DNA of 64,000 nucleotides from an uncultured archaeon (GCA_938034445.1 CALHLD010000024.1:62001-126000), one strand, 5' to 3'; counted from the first letter of the stretch, positions 44,182 through 53,954 are shown. Notes: generated by a model from the sequence alone, not told the origin. Made by a program: numbers and translations.

Positions 44182-44597
44182 AAGTGCATCGAATTATCTT
44201 AGAGGGAAGAAGCATAATTGGAGGAAACTTTTGTGGAGAATTGATAATTTCAAGAAAACCATTGTCTTTTCTGGGTGGAATTGATATAGCAACAGGTAAA
44301 ATTGTGGATCCCAGTAATAATTTGTATGGCATGAAATTAACTGGAAAAATATTTTACTTACCAACCTCAATTGGAAGTACTGTAGGTGCTTTTGTAATAT
44401 ATAAGTTATATAAGGACGATTTAGGCCCAAAAGCAATCTTATGTGAAAAAGCGGATACAATGTTGGTAACCGGTTGTGCAATTTCAAACATTCCATTGAT
44501 AGACCGTATAAATATGAATGAGCTTCCAAAATTAGATATAATAAAAAATTGTGAAGTTGATGGAGAAAGAGGAAGAGTAATTATTATAGAAGATTAA
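44178..44597 (+). CDS. AcnX small subunit (DUF126): mevalonate 5-phosphate dehydratase, small chain
   Basis: 139 aa swivelling domain of aconitase X. RSIIGGNFCGELIISRKPLSF, LGGIDIATGKIVDP, PTSIGSTVGAFVIYKL and LVTGCAISNIPLID are the DUF126 signatures. Overlaps the large subunit by 4 nt (ATGA). Together with the UbiD gene this gives the dehydratase-decarboxylase steps; mevalonate kinase and isopentenyl phosphate kinase must lie elsewhere. Confidence 0.9.
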   Translation: MKVHRIILEGRSIIGGNFCGELIISRKPLSFLGGIDIATGKIVDPSNNLYGMKLTGKIFYLPTSIGSTVGAFVIYKLYKDDLGPKAILCEKADTMLVTGCAISNIPLIDRINMNELPKLDIIKNCEVDGERGRVIIIED

Positions 44598-45886
44598 ATT
44601 GAAAGTTTTGATACAAAATCTTGTGAAGAACTAAAAATTGAACCTATTATTTTTTCTACTTTTTCACGATTTTCTACAGTAGTGTATATTCTTATCATAT
44701 CCACGTATCCACTAATTGCATTTAATACTACATTTTCATTAAGAGGCATGAACCAGAAGATTGGACCCTTTGAAGATTTTGTAAAAACACATAATTCATT
44801 TAATGCTTCACGTTTTGAATTAACAGGTAGAGAAGGAGCTGTTGAAAAGTCCACAAAAATTGTATTTTCTGGTACTTTTGCATGAGCACTTATTGCTTTT
44901 TTTAATGTAGCACGTACGTCTTTCTGGGTTAATAGTTGATAGAGGAATGGATCTTTCCTGTGAACAATTTTTTCGTATACACATTTGATTAGTCTTCGAT
45001 TTAAGACAGCTTCTATTAATGATTTTGACTCCTTTAGAGAGGTTTCTTGTGAATGCATTATTTTTGATATTATGGATTCATCATCCAATTCCATCAAGGA
45101 CTCTATGTTTTCAAAATTTGAAAAATTAAGTACATCATCAGCTAACATAAATGCTTGTATAAGCATTATTTCCGCCGCACGAACTGTTTTATGAAAATAT
45201 ACAGCCTTAAACATTTCGTACCTTGAAATAAACAGAGCTTCAAGTGAATACATAGCTGTATAATCAAGTGCTAGTCGATTTTCTTTTTCATACACTACAA
45301 AAGAATTTAGTAAACGATGAACATCGACCTGACCATATTCGACTCCTGTAAAATATGCATCCCGAAGAACATAGTCTATAACATCAACACTTAATCCACC
45401 ACCTATTATCTCATTCATATAAAGAGGGTCTTCTTTTGATTGACCAATAGCCAAATTCGCTATATTTTTAGAAGAAAAGCCATAGTCATCTAAAATATCT
45501 TTTATGCTTGTTTCTGTAATCACTCTCAAGGTTAAGTCCTCATGTGTGATATTCCTTTTTGAAAAAATTACTTCTTCAAAAAGGTGGGAAAATGGACCAT
45601 GTCCTACATCATGAAGTAAAGCAGCTACTCTTAATTTTTGCAAATCATCTTTAGATAGAAAATTTTTTGATACAAAAATGTCACCAATATAACCTGCTAA
45701 ATAGAGAGCGCCTAAAGAATGCGAGAAACGTGTGTGAGTAGCGCCTGGATAAGCATAGTGAGCGCCCGAAAGTTGCTTTATTCTTCTTAATCTTTGAAAT
45801 TCAGGCGTGTCTATTAATTTTTGCTCTAATTCAGTTAGTTTTATGTACCCGTGCACAGGGTCTTTTATTTCCAACAATTGGGACAT
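44594..45886 (-). CDS. HD phosphohydrolase, dGTPase/SAMHD1-like
   Basis: 430 aa. DPVHGYIKLTELEQKLIDTP, RLRRIKQLSG, the first His in THTRFSHSLGAL, HD in LLHDVGHGPFSH, and final Asp in SVDVIDYVLRD are the dNTPase-family pattern. Members hydrolyse dNTPs to deoxynucleosides and triphosphate. Next to thymidylate kinase on the same strand, consistent with nucleotide metabolism. 3' end overlaps the DUF126 gene by 4 nt. Confidence 0.9.
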   Translation of the reverse strand: MSQLLEIKDPVHGYIKLTELEQKLIDTPEFQRLRRIKQLSGAHYAYPGATHTRFSHSLGALYLAGYIGDIFVSKNFLSKDDLQKLRVAALLHDVGHGPFSHLFEEVIFSKRNITHEDLTLRVITETSIKDILDDYGFSSKNIANLAIGQSKEDPLYMNEIIGGGLSVDVIDYVLRDAYFTGVEYGQVDVHRLLNSFVVYEKENRLALDYTAMYSLEALFISRYEMFKAVYFHKTVRAAEIMLIQAFMLADDVLNFSNFENIESLMELDDESIISKIMHSQETSLKESKSLIEAVLNRRLIKCVYEKIVHRKDPFLYQLLTQKDVRATLKKAISAHAKVPENTIFVDFSTAPSLPVNSKREALNELCVFTKSSKGPIFWFMPLNENVVLNAISGYVDMIRIYTTVENREKVEKIIGSIFSSSQDFVSKLSI

Positions 45887-45927
45887 ACCTCTACTTATTA
45901 ATTTAAATCAAATAAATTAAATTTATG

Positions 45928-46506
45928 TTATTTTAATCTTTCTGAGACAATGGTCCATATAGAATTATGAACTTCAGAAATAGGTCTATTTCCATCTATA
46001 ACTATCCATGAATATTTATCTGCTAACTCTAAGAAGCATTCACGTACTCGTACTAGATAGTTAAAATCCCTTTCATGAATATCTCGATTTAATTCTTTTC
46101 GTTTAAACGAGATTTCTGGAGGAATGTCAAGAATAATAGTTAAGTCGCATTCAGGCAAATTTTTATCGAGATTCATTAGCCAATCAAGGGGCAGCCCATT
46201 TGCGACACCATACGCAAGATTAGATTGGTAATATCTATCAAATATAATGATATAATTCTTTTTAATATATTCTTCAATTTTGGGTTTTAGTTCCCAACGA
46301 TTTGCTGAAAGCAGAATATGCTTAACCTCTAAAGGCACTATTATTTTATTTAAAAGAATTTTTTCTATCAATTGGCCTACAGGTGTCTTGTAGTTTGGAA
46401 ATGAAAATTTTATTACCTTATAGTTCAATTCTAATAACCTTTTTAGCAATAGATCAGTTTGTGTTTTTTTACCTGATTGGTCGATTCCATCTATAGTAAT
46501 TAGCAA
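45928..46506 (-). CDS. tmk: Thymidylate kinase
   Basis: 192 aa. P-loop in TIDGIDQSGKKTQTDLL (GKKT in place of the usual GKS/T-T), DR motif FDRYYQSNLAYG, and LDIPPEISFKR. Phosphorylates dTMP to dTDP. TTG start 46506. The Lys after GK is unusual but the rest of the enzyme is intact. Confidence 0.92.
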   Translation of the reverse strand: MLITIDGIDQSGKKTQTDLLLKRLLELNYKVIKFSFPNYKTPVGQLIEKILLNKIIVPLEVKHILLSANRWELKPKIEEYIKKNYIIIFDRYYQSNLAYGVANGLPLDWLMNLDKNLPECDLTIILDIPPEISFKRKELNRDIHERDFNYLVRVRECFLELADKYSWIVIDGNRPISEVHNSIWTIVSERLK

Positions 46507-46644
46507 TATGACCAGTTAATATAGGGTCTAAATTATAGATTTAAAACTTATGGGAAAAAATGTCTGCAGACTTCTAGAATACATTTTTGTACCATAATGC
46601 AAAAACTTTAACTTTATAATAATTTTTGTTATAGGGTGGAGTAC

Positions 46645-48726
46645 ATGAGCAATATAATAAGAAGATTATTTGCACCAAAAAAGAAAATATCGAGACCCTA
46701 CGTAAAGAGAGAAAAAATTTTACTTATCTATGCGCTTACCACAATTTTTGTTTTAGCTATTGGTGTTAGACTATTAGCATCACAATATGGATTCTACATT
46801 AATGAATTCGACCCCTACTTTCAATACATTTCTACTAACTATATTGTAAAGAGCTTTGACCAAAAAGGATTTGCAGGAATATTTGATTACTTTAATTGGA
46901 TAGATAAAATGGCATGGTATCCTGAAGGAAGAGATATTGCTTCAACTTCATTTAGTGGGCTTCATTATTTGGGTGCTTTTCTATACTTATTTTTCAGAAA
47001 CATACTCCAAATAAATATTAGTTTATATGATTTTCTGGTTCTTTTACCAGTAGTAATTGGAGGTTTTATATCATTAGCAATTTATTTATTAGGAAAGAAA
47101 ATTGGTGGAGATGGAGTTGGTATTTTCGCAGGCTTACTTTCTACATTGTCACCTCCTTTAATATCAAGAGATTCTTTTGGATGGTGGGATACAGAACCCT
47201 TAGCATACTTATTTGGAATAGTAACTTTTATACTATTTTTAGAAGTGGTTGGAAAAGAAAGAACTTCAATAAAAAGTTTGAACACAGCCTCAGTCGCGGG
47301 TATCCTCCTAGGTCTTTCAATGACCATTTGGGGGGGAGCGATGTATTTTGTTGGAACTATAGGCATATTGATATTAGTAGCATTGTTTTTTACTAAGTCT
47401 TATAAACCATTTTTTGAGCATATTCTAGTATTAACTGTCTTTAATTTACTTATTAGCATGATGTTTAAAAAACCAGGATATATGGTTATAGTTAACCCAG
47501 CAAATCTTGTTATATATATTGGTATTGCAAGTTGTTTTCTCCTAATGCTTAAGGAGAAAAATATGACAATTGGAATTAAAGACAAAGTTTATTCTATTTT
47601 AACTGCTGTTATGATAGGTTTAGCTTTAGTTAGCTTTGGTGCAGTAGGGGGATTAACACAAAGGTATCTTTCAGTTATTTTTCCTTTTGAAATATCTCAA
47701 GAACCAATTGTTGAATCTGTTGCAGAACATGCTTCATCAACAGCTGTCGAATATTTCACTTTTTTCTCTATTATGATATTTTTTGGAGGATTTAGTATAT
47801 ATTATGTAATTAAAAATGTTGATTTTAAAAGATTTTCTGCTATAATTTTTACTATCACCGCTTTATATTTTGCGGCGTCCTTTGGTAGATTAATGATTTA
47901 CTTAACGTTTAGCTTGACAATTTTGGGTGGCATTGGAATCTTGGTTATTATAAGAGCATTATTTGCTCAATCATCTAAATATACTCTAAAAAGAAAAGGT
48001 TTAGAGATTACAAACACGAATTTCAAGTTAATATTTATCACATTTATTCTAATTATTATGTTATTTAATTGCAGCATTTGGATACGCTATGCGGATCAAC
48101 CTGTTTCAATTCTTAATGGTTCAACAGCATTTAAAGTTGTTAGTAACGATTGGATTGAGGCATTATCTTATATTCGAGAACAAACACCTGGAGATGCTGT
48201 TATTATTTCTTGGTGGGATTATGGGTATTGGATAAGGGTAATTGGTAATAGAACAACATTAGTTGATAATGCCACAATAAATACAACAAAAATTGCATTA
48301 GTAGGTAAAATGTTTTTATCAAATGAAGAGGAGGCAATAAAAATCATAAAGGAGCTTGTACCGGGAAAAAAGAATGTGTATATTGTTGTATTTACTGTTG
48401 GGCAACAAATCCAGCAAGGAGTATACTGGATAGGTGGCGGGGGGGATGAAAGTAAATTTCCATGGATGGCGAAAATTGCTAGATTAGATGAAAAGAAATA
48501 CTATAATGAGAGTAAGAATCAGCCCACAGAATACTTTTGGGAAAATACTCTTTTAGGAAAAATGCTCCCATGGAGCCCAACCCAAGCACAATATGGTAAT
48601 CAGGTTATTACAGTTTATTATTATTATCAGAAAATTGGAGGGACAAATAATCCTTACTTCGAATTAGTATATCAATCGCCTTTCACGTCTTATCTACAAG
48701 TGCTAATTTACAAAGCCAAGCTCTAA
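46645..48726 (+). CDS. aglB: STT3/AglB oligosaccharyltransferase
   Basis: 693 aa catalytic subunit of archaeal N-glycosylation. N-terminal cytoplasmic basic stretch, about 12 to 13 membrane helices, EFDPYFQY (catalytic DxxxxQ-type acidic motif in the first external loop), WWDTEPLAYL (second acidic site), and WWDYGYWI near residue 526 in the soluble C-terminal domain. ATG 46645 has GGGTGG 6 nt upstream; the track GTG start (46636) overlaps that site. Confidence 0.95.
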   Translation: MSNIIRRLFAPKKKISRPYVKREKILLIYALTTIFVLAIGVRLLASQYGFYINEFDPYFQYISTNYIVKSFDQKGFAGIFDYFNWIDKMAWYPEGRDIASTSFSGLHYLGAFLYLFFRNILQINISLYDFLVLLPVVIGGFISLAIYLLGKKIGGDGVGIFAGLLSTLSPPLISRDSFGWWDTEPLAYLFGIVTFILFLEVVGKERTSIKSLNTASVAGILLGLSMTIWGGAMYFVGTIGILILVALFFTKSYKPFFEHILVLTVFNLLISMMFKKPGYMVIVNPANLVIYIGIASCFLLMLKEKNMTIGIKDKVYSILTAVMIGLALVSFGAVGGLTQRYLSVIFPFEISQEPIVESVAEHASSTAVEYFTFFSIMIFFGGFSIYYVIKNVDFKRFSAIIFTITALYFAASFGRLMIYLTFSLTILGGIGILVIIRALFAQSSKYTLKRKGLEITNTNFKLIFITFILIIMLFNCSIWIRYADQPVSILNGSTAFKVVSNDWIEALSYIREQTPGDAVIISWWDYGYWIRVIGNRTTLVDNATINTTKIALVGKMFLSNEEEAIKIIKELVPGKKNVYIVVFTVGQQIQQGVYWIGGGGDESKFPWMAKIARLDEKKYYNESKNQPTEYFWENTLLGKMLPWSPTQAQYGNQVITVYYYYQKIGGTNNPYFELVYQSPFTSYLQVLIYKAKL

Positions 48727-48745
48727 CATACACTTATTTTTATGG

Positions 48746-48895
48746 CTATTTTACACTACTTTTTAAGTAAGCGTATTTGTCATCAGGGGAAAATTTAGGT
48801 GGATGAGGAGAAAGTGTTGGGGAACCACAATTTGGGCATACTTCTTTTAAAGTATATGATAAACATTTAGGGCATTTTTTTAATAATGATTTCAT
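48746..48895 (-). CDS. nop10: Nop10, H/ACA snoRNP protein
   Basis: 49 aa, below the ORF track limit. MKSLLKKCPKCLSYTLKEVC then PNCGSPTLSPHPPKFSPDDKY is the canonical Nop10 with its zinc ribbon and conserved HPPxFSPxDxY tail. Needed with Cbf5, L7Ae and Gar1 for guided pseudouridylation. Lies 12 nt downstream of aIF2-alpha, the usual archaeal order. Confidence 0.95.
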   Translation of the reverse strand: MKSLLKKCPKCLSYTLKEVCPNCGSPTLSPHPPKFSPDDKYAYLKSSVK

Positions 48896-48907
48896 TTTTT
48901 GATCACT

Positions 48908-49693
48908 TTATATTCTTTTTATTGAAAGTTCGCATTTATTTTTTTTAGCTTCTTTTTGAAGAATCTCGTTGACTTGTTTTAGTAATTGTTCCGCAATTTT
49001 ATAATTTGGCGCAGATAATGAGAGGCGATAATTTGGCGCGCCAATATACTTAATAGATATTTTAATATTCTCGTCATTTAATTTACTAGTTGAACTCAAA
49101 ACTTGCTTAATCACTTCTAAGCCGTTTGGAGCGGGGGAAGTTATTTGTAATATTTCATTTATAACTACAGGAGGGGGGGACAGCTTTTCTTTTGCAACCT
49201 CATATATTTTTTGAGAAAAATCTTCGGGCAGGGAAAGTTTTGTTAAAACAGAGGGACCTTTTTGCAATAAGGAATCTATCATAGAGTATAAAGAGGTGTA
49301 TTCTTCTAATATTTTCTCAATATGACTTTGTAGCACAGTATCTGGAATTTGGAGATCGAGAGCAACTTTTTTTAGAACACTTCTACTTTTTTCTTCTTTT
49401 TTTATTAAAATTAATTTATTTCTTTTCTCTTCTTCCGTTACTTGACGAAGAGAAAGATCGACTTCCCTTCTAATTTTATCAACTCTTATAACTTTAAGAA
49501 CAACTTTTTGATTTTCTTTAATATGTTTATCAATATGCTTAACCCATCCTGATGATACTTCAGATATGTGAAGGAAACCATGCATGCCTCCATATTCATC
49601 TAATGTAACATAGGCACCATAAGGAGTTATTTCTGTAACTGTAGCTAAGACAACTTCACCCTCCTCTGGCAATTGGAACTCCCTTTTTGGCAT
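48908..49693 (-). CDS. eif2a: Translation initiation factor aIF2 alpha
   Basis: 261 aa. N-terminal S1 domain (GEVVLATVTEITPYGAYVTLDEYG, HISEVSSGWVKHIDKH, VDLSLRQV), central helical domain and C-terminal alpha-beta domain (SIKYIGAPNYRLSL, QVNEILQKEAKK). Part of the aIF2 heterotrimer that delivers initiator Met-tRNA. Confidence 0.95.
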   Translation of the reverse strand: MPKREFQLPEEGEVVLATVTEITPYGAYVTLDEYGGMHGFLHISEVSSGWVKHIDKHIKENQKVVLKVIRVDKIRREVDLSLRQVTEEEKRNKLILIKKEEKSRSVLKKVALDLQIPDTVLQSHIEKILEEYTSLYSMIDSLLQKGPSVLTKLSLPEDFSQKIYEVAKEKLSPPPVVINEILQITSPAPNGLEVIKQVLSSTSKLNDENIKISIKYIGAPNYRLSLSAPNYKIAEQLLKQVNEILQKEAKKNKCELSIKRI

Positions 49694-49771
49694 AATTAAT
49701 CATAAAGGGTAAATAATAGAGAGTTATAACTTTTCTAATCAATCTTTACTAAATTTTATGAATATAAAATC

Positions 49772-50518
49772 TTATTCAATTCTAGGTGCAAGATAGTAGT
49801 TAAAATCTATTCCATAAGGACCGATTTTAAAATTTAATTTTATAGGCATTTTAGATGAATATTCTAATGTAACATTTTCTGAAACTGAAGAAAGAGCGCT
49901 TATTACATCGATTAAATGTGATAAACTGTAAGTGGAAGAGCTTTCCTCTTTTATATCGATAGAAATTAAATCTTCATTTGTCTTATCTACAATAACCTTT
50001 GCAACACCAGCATCACCTTGGCCTTCTAATAAAACTTGGTCTTTAGTTGTAGTTAAGGTAACGGTTTCTGAAACCACTTGGATATCATCCAATAGCTTTT
50101 CTAGTGACTTGGTCTTTATTACAATCTTTGAATTCAATGGCACTTTTGGTAATGGTGTTGAAGTGCTATAAGGTTCAATTAAATGAAGAAGGTACTCTCT
50201 CTTGTATGAATTAAATAGTTTAATGAGGAGAGCGTTTTCTTTAATTTCAAGCTCAATCTTATCTTTTGAAGAGGCTCTTTTAATGAACTTAACTAGATCT
50301 TCGATTTTTACTCCTATTTTTATTGGTTCTGAGCATTCATACTTTTCAAAGGCAGTACTAGGCCAGTTTAGGTCAATAAGAGCAATATGCGAGGGATCCA
50401 TTCCTCGGAAATTTATTCCTTGAGGAGTAGCTTCGAAAGTAGCTTCTTCAACTAATGTGGAAATAGCTGTAGACACTGCTTTCCATTCTTCTGGGCTTTC
50501 ACTTCTCGCAAGGAACAT
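49772..50518 (-). CDS. pcn: PCNA, DNA polymerase sliding clamp
   Basis: 248 aa. EATPQGINFRGMDPSHIALIDL in the N-terminal domain, the interdomain loop, and PIKLNFKIGPYGIDFNYYLAPRIE at the C-terminus. One PCNA here suggests a homotrimer, though other copies could exist elsewhere. ATG 50518 (with AAGGTGGTC upstream) replaces the track start at 50548. Confidence 0.96.
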   Translation of the reverse strand: MFLARSESPEEWKAVSTAISTLVEEATFEATPQGINFRGMDPSHIALIDLNWPSTAFEKYECSEPIKIGVKIEDLVKFIKRASSKDKIELEIKENALLIKLFNSYKREYLLHLIEPYSTSTPLPKVPLNSKIVIKTKSLEKLLDDIQVVSETVTLTTTKDQVLLEGQGDAGVAKVIVDKTNEDLISIDIKEESSSTYSLSHLIDVISALSSVSENVTLEYSSKMPIKLNFKIGPYGIDFNYYLAPRIE

Positions 50519-50562
50519 GGCGACCACCTTTATCTTTAACACTATCATTTAATAAAAATTAC

Positions 50563-50769
50563 CTAAACCTGGTCCAATCTTTTTATCACGTTACCTTTTA
50601 TTATCGCCTTACCACCTGTACTTTCACATAATATTGTACTACATGATGGACATTTAACATTGATTGTAGAGTGTGAGAAAATTATTTTTTGCGTTCTACA
50701 ATTGGAACATTCTACTAAATAAAAAGCGCTCTTAGGCTTGGGTAACAGTATTTTCTCTTTTTTAACCAA
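50563..50769 (-). CDS. rps27e: Small ribosomal subunit protein S27e (eS27)
   Basis: About 68 aa zinc-ribbon ribosomal protein: LPKPKSAFYLVECSNCRTQK, VKCPSCSTIL, GKAIIKGNVIKRLD. The track ATG at 50787 lies within the end of rpl44e, and GGTGAT there is better read as the ribosome binding site for TTG 50769, again with 6-nt spacing. Confidence 0.94.
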   Translation of the reverse strand: MVKKEKILLPKPKSAFYLVECSNCRTQKIIFSHSTINVKCPSCSTILCESTGGKAIIKGNVIKRLDQV

Positions 50770-50776
50770 ACTTATA

Positions 50777-51058
50777 TCACCTTTCAACTATTTCAGCCTT
50801 TCTTAATCGTACACCTTCACGATGGTGTATGAAGTTACATTGTTTACATTTCAATTTTAAGGTAACCTTTTTTGTTGTTTTTGCAGTACGTACCAACTCT
50901 GGGAACTTTTGGCCACCATATCCTTTTTTATCCCGCTCATGATGACGTGCACCTGCTGATGAACGTCTTTCCTTTCCCTTTTTATATATTGTAACAGAGT
51001 GTACAGTATGTGTTTTGCATCTTGAACAATACGTCCTAATTTCTTTAGGGATTTTCAA
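50777..51058 (-). CDS. rpl44e: Large ribosomal subunit protein L44e (eL42)
   Basis: 93 aa eL42 with zinc cysteines CSRCKTHT and CKQC; RRSSAGARHHERDKKGYGGQ is the highly conserved E-site segment. Overlaps GINS51 by 14 nt. Confidence 0.96.
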   Translation of the reverse strand: MKIPKEIRTYCSRCKTHTVHSVTIYKKGKERRSSAGARHHERDKKGYGGQKFPELVRTAKTTKKVTLKLKCKQCNFIHHREGVRLRKAEIVER

Positions 51059-51620
51059 TGCTCTCTGCCCATCCTCCGCTAACAGATAGCTTATTTAAAA
51101 ATGGTTCGATATTACCATTTGGCAAAATTGTGACATCTTCAGGTTCAAGTGGACCATAATTTTTTAGATCAACACCAACAAATTTGGGGATATCTGAATG
51201 TATACTAACGAGTACAGTTTTTTTAATAACTTTCTTTTTTATTTCCTCTAATTTATTAGCATGGCCCATTTCTATATCCTTTAAGAAGACTTCTATATTA
51301 CGTTTGAATTTTATAATTTGATCATATAAAAAGCGTTCTTCTAAAGTGAGATTAGAAAGGGTTAATTTCTTAGAGGAATCTAAAAAGAGTTTTCTTGATC
51401 TTACCTCTAAGAGTTTTTTGATAAGTGACAGTATAATTGTTTTTTCTTCATAGCTTAAAGCTGTGTTTATAGTGGAAGAGGAATTATTGTTCTTATTTTG
51501 TTTGAAATATAACACTATATTTTCAAAAAAATTTTCATCCAGCTTTGTAAAATCATCGTTTAATATCTCGTTTATGAGCAAATCATATAATCTACCAATA
51601 TCTAATGTTACAGCCATCAC
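51045..51620 (-). CDS. gins51: GINS complex subunit GINS51 (Sld5/Psf1-like)
   Basis: 191 aa. Helical A domain first (LTLEERFLYDQIIKF as in Sld5/Psf1), small beta B domain at the C-terminus (VSIHSDIPKFVGVDLKNYGPLEPEDVTILP), the order that defines GINS51. GINS activates MCM and links it to primase and the RecJ-like GAN. No GINS23 gene is present in the window, so the complex might be a homotetramer or the partner is elsewhere. Confidence 0.9.
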   Translation of the reverse strand: MMAVTLDIGRLYDLLINEILNDDFTKLDENFFENIVLYFKQNKNNNSSSTINTALSYEEKTIILSLIKKLLEVRSRKLFLDSSKKLTLSNLTLEERFLYDQIIKFKRNIEVFLKDIEMGHANKLEEIKKKVIKKTVLVSIHSDIPKFVGVDLKNYGPLEPEDVTILPNGNIEPFLNKLSVSGGWAESIENP

Positions 51621-51676
51621 CCATCATTTTCGTATAAAAATATTGTCTACTAAAATGTTTATTGTAATATTGAATT

Positions 51677-52870
51677 TTAAGGAAATTCTAAAGGCTTAGC
51701 TAAGCCCATACATATCAGGAAGATTGCTGCCATTTCAGGGAGAAGAACCTCCTCTTTTTTATAGGGGCCAAATATTTGTTCATTCAATTCGAACTTTGGT
51801 GCATAACTTACATAAACTTTGATTGGTTCTTGTGAGAAAGCAATCGCATCAACTAGAGGGTAAAAATGATCAATATTGCTAATCCTCTTTTTGAGAAGAC
51901 CGGTTTCACCATGTAAGGTCTCTGGCATTCTAAATATTCTGTGTATATCTGTAGTTACATTTACATCAATCCTTATTTTAATTTCATCAATTATCTTTTC
52001 CAATGATAATTTTAATTCTTTATACGGTACTGTTGAAAAATATTTTTGTAATAAGGTTCTAAGGTAAGCATCATTTGGACTTTCTAATTTGATGCCAATT
52101 ACATTTTCAAAAAAAGATTTAGATATACGACCAATCCAGCCTTTTTCATAAGGAAGAGGAAAAATTTGTGAAAGTTCATTAATAGGAATATTTCGATTAA
52201 GTATGGTAGTTGTTAATAGTTTAAACCCATTTAAAGTTAAGTAGTCCGAAAGTTCTAAACGAAAATGTTGGTCAGAGTCCTCATAAAATGAATTTTCTAC
52301 AGTTAAATGATAACCTCTTTTTCCGGAAAAATATATTTTTATTTTATCTTTACTGATTCCAAAATCTTCTATAAGGATATTCATTAACCTAATTATCTCA
52401 TCTTTTGCATATTCTAAGCCTTCCTTTGTCGGAATACTTATTGTAGAAATCTTTTCTGAGCCGCACGAAGAACATTTCTTATTATCTAGATTTGTAAAGA
52501 TTGAATTACAATTATTGCATATGTAGATAAAAATCATATTGGTTTCTTTAAATGGCAAATGATCCAAATCTATATCAAACACAAGATCAGCACCTTTCCA
52601 TATACGTGCATTAATAGGTGCGGAAGGGTCATCATAGTATGCGGTCGAATAGTAAACCGATTTTGGAGCCTCATGTATGAGTAGTGCCTTTAACTCACCT
52701 TCATTTTTTAATGTAATATGGCGGATCATTTTTTCAGGATAAAATGTTAAATAACCTATTTCTCTTTCAGATAATCTTTGGGGAGCATAAATTTTATTTA
52801 TATTTTCATAATAATATCTTCTAAATGCTTTTTTTAGAAAATTATTTTTTTCTATCATGAGAGCCGTCAC
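51677..52870 (-). CDS. priS: DNA primase catalytic small subunit PriS
   Basis: 397 aa. FRRYYYENINKIYAP, the catalytic acidic FDIDLDHLP near residue 100, zinc motif CNNCNSIF...CSSCGSE, YFSGKRGYHLTVE near 157, and DVNVTTDIHRIFRMPETLHGE, which form the archaeo-eukaryotic primase active site. Overlaps priL by 29 nt. Confidence 0.95.
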   Translation of the reverse strand: MTALMIEKNNFLKKAFRRYYYENINKIYAPQRLSEREIGYLTFYPEKMIRHITLKNEGELKALLIHEAPKSVYYSTAYYDDPSAPINARIWKGADLVFDIDLDHLPFKETNMIFIYICNNCNSIFTNLDNKKCSSCGSEKISTISIPTKEGLEYAKDEIIRLMNILIEDFGISKDKIKIYFSGKRGYHLTVENSFYEDSDQHFRLELSDYLTLNGFKLLTTTILNRNIPINELSQIFPLPYEKGWIGRISKSFFENVIGIKLESPNDAYLRTLLQKYFSTVPYKELKLSLEKIIDEIKIRIDVNVTTDIHRIFRMPETLHGETGLLKKRISNIDHFYPLVDAIAFSQEPIKVYVSYAPKFELNEQIFGPYKKEEVLLPEMAAIFLICMGLAKPLEFP

Positions 52871-53861
52871 TTTTTTTCAGCTTATAATTCAAAGGATGTG
52901 ATATATTATCGCATGAATCATCTTTATAACACAAGCCTTGAGAAAAGAGAGTTTTACAATCGGGAACATTGTACTTTTTTCGTCCGCCGCGTAAGCCTGC
53001 AATATGCTCAACTTGATATTTTGCGATTTTTTCATTAAAATCAGGAGAGGAGGAAAATAGGTTTACAATTTCTTCAATTGATTTTCCCTTTTTTAGTAAA
53101 AAAGTCGTTATGAAAAAACGTTCATAATGTGACAAATTTTTTCCAGACTTAATTTTATCTAATATTTGTTTTGCACACGGGGGATCCTCTGTTAGTGTAG
53201 AACCTTCATACAATTTTTTAGGGATTGGACGATTTCTTACTATGTCAACAAGGTATTGAAGTTTTTGTGGAACTATGGGGGTTGGAGCATCTTTTATCCT
53301 TTTAAATATTTCTTGAAATATTTTATCACGGGCAAGTCTTATAAGCTCTTGCCTTTTAAGATAAACAAGACCATTACTAATTATTTTGTTAACAATCTTC
53401 CAATGGACGCTTTTCAAAGAAGAAGAAAGTTTTACATAATCTTTAACATGTATTGCATATTCGTAATATTCATTACCAATAGCGTAATCAACTTCATATA
53501 CGTTTATATTCAGTAATCTTTTTAAAATATAAGTTAAAATATTTTTATTTCGTTCAGTTTTTAAGAAGAATTCTGCACGACGTGCTTCGTTAAAAGCGAA
53601 TTTAGTGATCACATCTTCACGTTGACTTGCCTTAATAATGATAACAGCCAACATAAAGGAAAGCAGGTCAGTATCTTTATCCAGATTATAAAGTTCAGGT
53701 GGATACCTTGAAGACATTAATCTTAACTCACATCGTCTTATCACTTTTTCAAATTCATTTGATGTGAAATCATCCAAAGTTAGACCTAATTTTGCAATAT
53801 ACTGTTTAGTTTCTTCTAAAAAAGGATATTTTATTAAGTCTTCTTCACCCAAAATTTGCAT
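52842..53861 (-). CDS. priL: DNA primase large subunit PriL
   Basis: 339 aa, helical N-terminal domain and an Fe-S C-terminal domain. Four cysteines are visible: DPPCAKQIL, VPDCKTLFSQGLC and DDSCDNISHPL. Required for primer initiation. Head of the minus-strand run priL-priS-gins51-rpl44e-rps27e-pcn-eif2a-nop10. Confidence 0.94.
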   Translation of the reverse strand: MQILGEEDLIKYPFLEETKQYIAKLGLTLDDFTSNEFEKVIRRCELRLMSSRYPPELYNLDKDTDLLSFMLAVIIIKASQREDVITKFAFNEARRAEFFLKTERNKNILTYILKRLLNINVYEVDYAIGNEYYEYAIHVKDYVKLSSSLKSVHWKIVNKIISNGLVYLKRQELIRLARDKIFQEIFKRIKDAPTPIVPQKLQYLVDIVRNRPIPKKLYEGSTLTEDPPCAKQILDKIKSGKNLSHYERFFITTFLLKKGKSIEEIVNLFSSSPDFNEKIAKYQVEHIAGLRGGRKKYNVPDCKTLFSQGLCYKDDSCDNISHPLNYKLKKSDGSHDRKK

Positions 53862-53954
53862 ATAAGATATGCACCACCATATTTTTATTCACACCCACTT
53901 AATTAGTATTCAATAAAGATTTAATTAAACTAATATTTAAACAAAAGTGTTGAT

